Both the position numbers and the translations under genes were made by a program. Below are positions 59,282-64,000 of a DNA stretch of 64,000 nt, one piece after another. Numbering within the stretch: position 1 is the first letter of the stretch; each line of letters begins with the position of its first letter. The DNA is from Nocardioides cavernae (GTDB lineage: Bacteria > Actinomycetota > Actinomycetes > Propionibacteriales > Nocardioidaceae). The notes under the pieces are model-generated. The model made no database searches and was not told the DNA's origin. It saw only the letters and a list, made by a program, of their open reading frames with translations. The stretch lies in the NCBI RefSeq assembly GCF_016907475.1, contig NZ_JAFBCA010000001.1:2108001-2172000 (forward strand), in the 5' to 3' direction.

Positions 59282-60618
59282 CCGTGACCTCCGACCTCGC
59301 GGCGTGGGCCCTGGGCCTGCACCACGACGACATACCCGAGGAGGTGGCCGCGGCCGCCCGCCGTCACCTGCTCGACGGTCTCGGTTGTGCGGTCGCGGCC
59401 GCGCGGCGGGGGCTGGCCGACCCCGCACTGACTGTCGCGGCCGGCCTCGGAGGTCCGCCGGAGGCCACCTTGCTGGGGCGTGGCACGCGGGTCTCTGCCC
59501 CGGCGGCTGCGCTCGCGACCGGCACCCTCGTGCACGCGCTCGACTTCGACGACACGCATGCCGGCGGGCTGGTGCATGCGACGGCCGTCGTCCTGCCGGC
59601 CCTGCTCGCCGTCGGCGAGGAGGTCGGCGCCTCCGGTGACGAGGCACTGGTCGCCGCGGTGATCGGCTTCGAGACCGTCTGCCGGATCGGCGGTGCCGCA
59701 CCCCACGCCTTCCACCAGCGCGGCCTGCACGCCACGCACGCCTGCGGCGTCTTCGCCGCGGCGCTGGTGGCCGCCCGACTGCTCCGCCTCACCGAGGCCC
59801 AGACCGTCGATGCCCTGGGCATCGCCGGCAGCTCGTCGGGGGGACTGCTTGAGTTCCTCGCCACCGGATCCGACACCAAGCAGCTGCACCCGGGGCTGGC
59901 CTCGCACGCTGGCATCCTCGCGGCGCGCTTCGCCGCCGCCGGGGCGGACGGACCCGACTCGGTGCTCGAGGGCGGTCGAGGGCTCTACGCCGCGCACGCC
60001 GACGGGCAGGCGGACCCAGCGCTGGTCGTCGCGGACCTCGGCGTGCGGTGGGAGACCACGCAGATCACCCTCAAGCCCTACCCCGCCTGCCAGCTCATGC
60101 ACGCGGCGCTCGACGCCGGCCTGCGGACACTGGTCGACGGACCGCTCGATCCCGCCCGGGTGCACACCGTCACCGTGGAGGTGCACCCCGACAGCGCCGC
60201 GATCGTCTGCGAGCGTGACAAGGTCGTGCCGCGCACGGCCTACGACGCCAAGTTCTCCCTCCCGTGGAGCCTGGCCGCGCTGCTCACCGACGGTGGCGTC
60301 GGCGTCGACACCTACGCGCGGGACTCGCTGGACCGGCCGGCCGTCGCCGCCCTCGCCACCCGCGTACGCGTCCACGAGGTGCCGGACCCCCGCGTCGCCG
60401 CGGACGCGCCGAGCCGGGTGGAGGTGGTGCTGGTCGACGGCGAGATCCGCACCGGCCGGGTCGAGCGCAGCGCCACGGCCTCGCCGACCACGAAGCTGGG
60501 CGGCAACCTCGGTTGCGCAGATGCCACCGCGGCCCTGACCGCCGCGGTCGACACGTTGGACCTGACCGCCCTGATCGCCATGGCCAACCGGCTGGCGACT
60601 CCCGAGGAGGATGCATGA
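59278..60618 (+). CDS. MmgE/PrpD-family protein (2-methylcitrate dehydratase-like)
   Basis: A 446-residue protein of the MmgE/PrpD fold, cofactor-free dehydratases and isomerases of methylcitrate, cis-aconitate and related acids. Visible family features are the N-terminal HLLDGLGCAVAAARRGL, LVHALDFDDTHAGGLVHATA (about residues 80-100, acid-base Asp/His), FHQRGLHATHACGVFAAALV and ITLKPYPACQLMHAALDAG. The start ATG overlaps the CaiB stop. It may dehydrate or isomerise an alkyl-substituted tricarboxylic or dicarboxylic acid. Confidence 0.9.
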   Translation: MTVTSDLAAWALGLHHDDIPEEVAAAARRHLLDGLGCAVAAARRGLADPALTVAAGLGGPPEATLLGRGTRVSAPAAALATGTLVHALDFDDTHAGGLVHATAVVLPALLAVGEEVGASGDEALVAAVIGFETVCRIGGAAPHAFHQRGLHATHACGVFAAALVAARLLRLTEAQTVDALGIAGSSSGGLLEFLATGSDTKQLHPGLASHAGILAARFAAAGADGPDSVLEGGRGLYAAHADGQADPALVVADLGVRWETTQITLKPYPACQLMHAALDAGLRTLVDGPLDPARVHTVTVEVHPDSAAIVCERDKVVPRTAYDAKFSLPWSLAALLTDGGVGVDTYARDSLDRPAVAALATRVRVHEVPDPRVAADAPSRVEVVLVDGEIRTGRVERSATASPTTKLGGNLGCADATAALTAAVDTLDLTALIAMANRLATPEEDA

Positions 60619-61466
60619 GCACCGTCGAGTACGTGACCGTGGGTGCGCTGCCCGCCTACGACGACCTGCGCTCGACCGACGACGTCGTGACGACGATCGT
60701 GGTCGAGTCCTTGCCGGACGGGTCGTCGTACCGTGCCGAGGTCGGCGCGCCACCAGTGGGTGCGGGTGCCGTCGTGCTGCCGACCGTGCTGCCGGTCGAC
60801 GCGCGCGGAGTGGTCGTGCACGAGGGGGACTTCGTGGGCCAGTACGCCTGGTGCCTGGAGGAGGCCGACCGGCGGCTGCGTGCGCTCGGACTCTCCCTCG
60901 ACGCGGTCGTCACCACCTACGACTACAGCACGCCTGCGACCCGCGACGTCTACCGGCGGACCCACCGTGAGCGGAAGGACCGGCTCGGGGGTGCCGGTGT
61001 CTTCCCGGGGGCCGGAGGCATCCTGATGTCGCGGCTGCACCGGCCCGGGATCCTGGTCGCCCTCGACGTGACCGCCTCGCGGCTCCCGCTGAAGGCCGTC
61101 AACCCGGGCTGGACGCGCTACGAGACGCTGACCTACACCCCGGGTGTGCTGGCCGGTGACACGCTCTACATGAGCGGGTTCGCCGCCCTGGACATGGTCA
61201 CCCAGGAAGCGCTCTTCCCGGGTGACTCCGCGGCGCAGTCGGAGGCGACGTACGCCGCCGTGCAGGAGGTGCTCGACGCCGCCGGTGCGACGGCGGACCA
61301 GCTGGTGCACGTGCTGGAGTACGTCTGCCCCGACGGCGACTCCGCCGAGATCGCATCCGCGCGCGAGGCGCGCTTCCCGGGTGCGAAGTCGTCGGTCGCC
61401 GGGTGCGCCGGGCTGCTGCGACCCGAGTTCCTCTTCGAGGTCTTCCCGACGGCGGTGGTGGTGTGA
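60615..61466 (+). CDS. Tandem RidA/YjgF-like protein
   Basis: A 283-residue protein with two Rid-type domains. The first (about 1-150) is variant, with VLPTVLPVDARGVVVHEGDF and CLEEADRRLRALGLSLDAVV. The second (about 150-283) is closer to standard: YTPGVLAGDTLYMSGFAALD, AQSEATYAAVQEVLDAAGAT and LFEVFPTAVVV. The catalytic Arg of RidA deaminases (near the R-C-V-E segment) is not evident in either; the second has GAKSSVAGCAGL. It may bind an enamine/imine product or serve structurally. ATGA overlaps on the 5' side and GTGA on the 3' side. Confidence 0.8.
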   Translation: MSTVEYVTVGALPAYDDLRSTDDVVTTIVVESLPDGSSYRAEVGAPPVGAGAVVLPTVLPVDARGVVVHEGDFVGQYAWCLEEADRRLRALGLSLDAVVTTYDYSTPATRDVYRRTHRERKDRLGGAGVFPGAGGILMSRLHRPGILVALDVTASRLPLKAVNPGWTRYETLTYTPGVLAGDTLYMSGFAALDMVTQEALFPGDSAAQSEATYAAVQEVLDAAGATADQLVHVLEYVCPDGDSAEIASAREARFPGAKSSVAGCAGLLRPEFLFEVFPTAVVV

Positions 61467-61930
61467 GCCTGCTGAGCGAGGAGGTCCGCGCGCTGGTCGG
61501 GCGGACCGCGACGTACGTCGCACCCGAGCCGCTGGGGCGCGCGGCGATCCGCTACTTCGCGATGGCGACCGGTGACGACAACCCGTTGCACCTCGCGGGT
61601 GACCTCGCTCCTCCCACGCTGGTGTGCGAGACCAACCAGTTCGTGGACCTTCCGCGCGACGTCAACGGCTTCGCCGGGCACGGCTGGGGCTTCCACCTGC
61701 CCGGCACCCGGGAGGTGCGCGGTGGCAACTCCTACCGCTTCCACCGGCCCGTCCGGCCCGAGGACGTCGTCACCACCCACTGGGAGGTCACCGACGTCAC
61801 CGAGCGCGTGACGGGTGGCGGCCAGGCGATGGTGATCGTGACGTCGCTCGCGACCTACACCAACCAGGAGGGCCACCTGCTCGTCGAGAACGAGGAGACG
61901 CTCATCTACGTGGAGGTGCCCACGCGATGA
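61463..61930 (+). CDS. MaoC-like hydratase subunit A (N-terminal hot-dog type)
   Basis: A 155-residue hot-dog protein starting at GTG 61463. RYFAMATGDDNPLHLAGDLA, then HLPGTREVRGGNSYRFHRPV and ENEETLIYVEVP. It resembles the regulatory, non-catalytic half of split MaoC hydratases such as ChsH1/ChsH2 or FAS1 dehydratase regions. The following gene encodes the other half, so the pair should assemble as a heteromer that hydrates an unusual enoyl-CoA. Confidence 0.82.
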   Translation: MSLLSEEVRALVGRTATYVAPEPLGRAAIRYFAMATGDDNPLHLAGDLAPPTLVCETNQFVDLPRDVNGFAGHGWGFHLPGTREVRGGNSYRFHRPVRPEDVVTTHWEVTDVTERVTGGGQAMVIVTSLATYTNQEGHLLVENEETLIYVEVPTR

Positions 61931-62316
61931 CGACAGGGACCGAGATCTCGCTCGAGCGCACCGTCGAGCTGGCCGACATGGTCGCCTACGCCGGTGCCAC
62001 CTGGGACTGGCACCGGCTGCACTACGACAGCGCCTGGCTCGCCGAGCGCGGCCTGGACCGGCCCGTGGTCGACGGCCAGCTCTTCGGCGCCCTGCTCGCC
62101 GAGATGGTGCTGGACTGGGCCGGTCCGGGTGCCACGCTGAGTGCATTGTCGTTCCGGTTCAACAGCTTCGTGTTCGCGGGGGAGCGGGTGCGCTGCGCGG
62201 GCCGGGTGACGTCGGTCGAGGACGGCGTGGCGACGCTCGAGTGCCGCGTCGAGGTCGTCGGCGACCAGGCGCGCGTCGCCGTCGCCCCGGCAGCCGCGCA
62301 GGTACGGCTGCGATGA
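61927..62316 (+). CDS. MaoC-like hydratase subunit B
   Basis: A 129-residue hot-dog protein with VAYAGATWDWHRLHYDSAWL, where Asp and His (about residues 27-32) are placed as the catalytic pair of hydratase 2, and GLDRPVVDGQLFGALLAEMV. It overlaps subunit A and the thiolase gene by 4 nt each. Together with subunit A it forms a split (R)-hydratase; its acyl chain specificity is unknown. Confidence 0.82.
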   Translation: MTTGTEISLERTVELADMVAYAGATWDWHRLHYDSAWLAERGLDRPVVDGQLFGALLAEMVLDWAGPGATLSALSFRFNSFVFAGERVRCAGRVTSVEDGVATLECRVEVVGDQARVAVAPAAAQVRLR

Positions 62317-63461
62317 GCACCGCAGTCGCCATCGTCGGAGCAGCCGAGTCGGACCTCGGGTCCACGGGCCGCTCGATCCTCGGCCTGCAGACGCAAGCGG
62401 TGACCCGGGCCCTGGCCGACGCCGGGCTCACCCTCGCCGAGGTCGACGGCCTCGCGACCACCGGCGTGGGTCGCTTCTCCGCGACCCAGCTCGCCGACCA
62501 CCTCGGCCTCGCACCGACCTGGACCGACTCGACCTTCGCGGGAGGCAGCGCGTTCGAGATGTTCGTCGCCCGGGCGACCCAGGCGATCCGCGACGGCCAG
62601 TGCACGACGGTCGTGATCTCGTTCGCGTCCAACCAGCGCTCGGCCCGGTCGCGCCGGCTCGGTGGACTGTTCGAGCCGTGGGCGCCCGAGGCCCAGTTCG
62701 AGGAGCCCTACGACCCGCTCTACCCGGCGTCCTACTACGCGATGGCCGCCCAGGCCTACCTGCACCGCTACGGCGGCAGCCGCGAGCAGCTCGCCGAGGT
62801 CGCCGTCGCGGCGCGGGAGTGGGCGCTGCTCAACCCGGCGGCGTACCGCCACGAGGCCGGCCCGCTGACGGTCGCCGACGTCCTGGACGCCCCGATGGTC
62901 TCCAGCCCGCTCACGGTCGCCGACTGCTGCCTGGTCACCGACGGCGGGGGAGCGGTCGTGCTCACCTCCCTCGAACGCGCCCGGGACCTGCGCCGTACCC
63001 CCGTGGAGGTGCTCGGTTACGGCGAGCGCACCACGCACACCTCCTTCACGACGGTGGCGGACCTGGCGGTGCCAGGTGCAGGAGGCGCGGCCGCCGACGC
63101 CTTCGCCCGAGCCGGCGTCACCGCCGACGACGTCGACGTGCTCGAGGTCTACGACTCGTTCACGATCACCGCGGCGCTCAGCATCGAGGGCCTCGGCTTC
63201 TGCGGTCCCGGCGAGGTGCTCGACTACATCGCGGACGGCCGGATCCGACCCGGCGGCGCCCTGCCGTTGAACACCAACGGCGGCGGCCTCTCCTACTGCC
63301 ACCCCGGCCAGTACGGCGTGCTGCTGCTCGTCGAGGCCGTCCGGCAGCTTCGGGGTGAGTGCGGTGATCGCCAGGTCGCCGGCGCCGAGATCGCCGTCGC
63401 CCACGGCACCGGCGGCATCCTCTCGACCCACGCCACGGTCGTCCTGGGGGCGGCCGGATGA
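62313..63461 (+). CDS. Thiolase-fold protein lacking the nucleophilic Cys (Ltp2-like aldolase)
   Basis: A 382-residue thiolase-fold protein: AIVGAAESDLGSTGRSILGL, YDSFTITAALSIEGLGFCGP and NTNGGGLSYCHPGQYG. At the usual first active-site Cys the sequence reads STFAGGSAFEMFVARA, so condensation or thiolysis chemistry is unlikely. Proteins of this type next to DUF35 proteins, as in Ltp2-ChsH2(DUF35), act as retro-aldolases that cleave steroid side chains. It is coupled to the MaoC pair and to the DUF35 gene. Substrate here may be a branched hydroxyacyl-CoA. Confidence 0.85.
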   Translation: MSTAVAIVGAAESDLGSTGRSILGLQTQAVTRALADAGLTLAEVDGLATTGVGRFSATQLADHLGLAPTWTDSTFAGGSAFEMFVARATQAIRDGQCTTVVISFASNQRSARSRRLGGLFEPWAPEAQFEEPYDPLYPASYYAMAAQAYLHRYGGSREQLAEVAVAAREWALLNPAAYRHEAGPLTVADVLDAPMVSSPLTVADCCLVTDGGGAVVLTSLERARDLRRTPVEVLGYGERTTHTSFTTVADLAVPGAGGAAADAFARAGVTADDVDVLEVYDSFTITAALSIEGLGFCGPGEVLDYIADGRIRPGGALPLNTNGGGLSYCHPGQYGVLLLVEAVRQLRGECGDRQVAGAEIAVAHGTGGILSTHATVVLGAAG

Positions 63462-63880
63462 GCGAGCCCACGACGACCTTCGTGCCCGGCGAGGTGCCGC
63501 CCGCGGACGAGATGACCGCGGCCTGGTGGGATGCGACCCGCGAGCACCGGTTCACCGTCCAGGCGTGTCCTGCCTGCGACCACGTCCAGCACCCTCCCCG
63601 GTCGCACTGCACGCGCTGCGGCGGCACCGGACCGCTCATCCCTCGCGAGATCTCGGGTGCGGGCACCGTCGACACCTTCACCGTCGTGCACCGCGGTCCG
63701 CGGGCCGACGTCGAGACGCCCTACGTTCTGGCGCGCGTGCGGCTGGCCGAGGGCCCGGTCGTGCTCACCCGACTGCCGTCCGAGCCGCAGGTCGGCGACC
63801 CCGTCACCGTCGGCTGGGTGGACCTGCCCGACGGTCGGTCGCTCCCCGTCTTCCGTCCCACGACCCAGGAGTCCGCATGA
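63458..63880 (+). CDS. DUF35 OB-fold protein with zinc ribbon
   Basis: A 140-residue protein with an N-terminal rubredoxin-like zinc ribbon (QACPACDHVQHPPRSHCTRC, about residues 35-54) and an OB-fold (AGTVDTFTVVHRG, then YVLARVRLAEGPVVLTRLP). Such proteins are obligate partners of thiolase-like enzymes and bind acyl-CoA. Start ATG overlaps the thiolase stop. It should form a complex with the preceding thiolase-like protein. Confidence 0.9.
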   Translation: MSEPTTTFVPGEVPPADEMTAAWWDATREHRFTVQACPACDHVQHPPRSHCTRCGGTGPLIPREISGAGTVDTFTVVHRGPRADVETPYVLARVRLAEGPVVLTRLPSEPQVGDPVTVGWVDLPDGRSLPVFRPTTQESA

Positions 63881-64000
63881 GGTTCGAGCTGGACGAGGAT
63901 CAGCGCGCGTTCAAGTCGCTGCTGCGCACCTTCGTCGACAAGGAGATAGTCCCCGTCGCACGGGAGTGGGAGGCCTCGGGGCGCTACCCGACCGAGATCG
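63877..64000 (+). CDS. Acyl-CoA dehydrogenase, 3'-truncated by window end
   Basis: The first 41 codons of an acyl-CoA dehydrogenase: MRFELDEDQRAFKSLLRTFV, then DKEIVPVAREWEASGRYP, the typical N-terminal helices. The start overlaps the DUF35 stop by 4 nt, so the operon continues beyond the window. With the MaoC pair and aldolase module it suggests a partial beta-oxidation sequence for a branched or cyclic acyl-CoA. The active site is not within view. Confidence 0.85.
   Translation, partial: MRFELDEDQRAFKSLLRTFVDKEIVPVAREWEASGRYPTEI

Noticed and set aside
53727-64000. A classical steroid-degradation cluster, suggested by the MaoC pair, Cys-less thiolase and DUF35
   Set aside because: No KstD, KshA, HsaC or Mce genes are in the window; only the side-chain-like aldolase module is shared, so this is kept as an analogy.

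Overview
The window is about 70% G+C, rich in GTG starts and 4-nt ATGA/GTGA gene overlaps, and carries an ilvBN-ilvC operon behind a leader-peptide attenuator, PadR/TetR/GntR regulators, an ECF transporter, an LLM (F420-type) oxidoreductase and sortase-anchored surface proteins. This points to a high-GC actinomycete, most likely Nocardioides-like or another member of the Propionibacteriales. The genus is an inference from gene style, not from a marker gene.

Region 1 (1-18809) is ordinary chromosome: the end of an ECF ABC transporter, a PQQ-type sugar dehydrogenase lipoprotein, an EamA exporter with a PadR regulator, a BNR-repeat protein, an SRPBCC protein, an XRE regulator, ilvD, kynU, GNAT, VOC, dCMP deaminase, a membrane protein with WPD repeats, TetR, an LD-carboxypeptidase, a pterin dehydratase-VOC fusion, and the attenuated ilvB-ilvN and ilvC genes. 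A long hairpin at 18848-18901 closes this region.

Region 2 (18867-41179) is a catabolic island. Its heart is the tightly overlapping operon 34140-41179. It encodes a homolog of plant red chlorophyll catabolite reductase (RCCR), a chlorophyllase-like hydrolase, a Rieske oxygenase of the pheophorbide a oxygenase type, a second RCCR-fold protein, an unknown beta-rich protein, an SDR resembling chlorophyll b reductase (NYC1/NOL), a membrane protein and an arylmalonate decarboxylase/maleate isomerase-like enzyme. A third RCCR paralog sits at 54584-55411, divergent from an ABM protein and a methylesterase-like hydrolase. I interpret the island as a bacterial chlorophyll/tetrapyrrole breakdown system that parallels the plant PAO/phyllobilin pathway. 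The surrounding genes (isochorismatase-type amidase, nitrilase, CaiB/BaiF CoA-transferases, mesaconyl-CoA hydratase-like MaoC, HMG-CoA lyase, ICL/PEP mutase-type lyase, two-component flavin monooxygenase, two aldehyde dehydrogenases) would suit the later conversion of alkylated maleimide/maleate-type pyrrole fragments to central metabolites. That downstream route is inference.

Region 3 (41247-53626) is an envelope and transport module: a sortase, a WxL-like secreted protein, a DUF916-like anchor, a neocarzinostatin-like LPHTG protein, an LPQTG protein sharing a new N-terminal domain with the WxL-like protein, and a branched-chain-amino-acid-type ABC importer whose two permeases and one ATPase are fused in one 955-residue chain. 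It may capture and import pigment or its fragments.

Region 4 (53727-64000) returns to catabolism: RCCR-3, an NAD-dependent epimerase-like protein, ABM, methylesterase-like hydrolase, MaoC, LLM oxidoreductase, CaiB, MmgE/PrpD, a tandem RidA protein, and a steroid-side-chain-like module (MaoC pair, cysteine-less thiolase, DUF35, acyl-CoA dehydrogenase cut by the window end).

AT-rich palindromic islands (GATAT-C/T-GTATAT or TAGATCATATAT types) stand before nearly every transcription unit of regions 2-4 and nowhere I noticed in region 1. They suggest one regulon, perhaps under the GntR/FCD regulator at 25398-26105. No gene-free stretch exceeds about 300 bases; the longest (5916 to about 6166-6232, 15107-15366) hold inverted repeats and the ilv leader.
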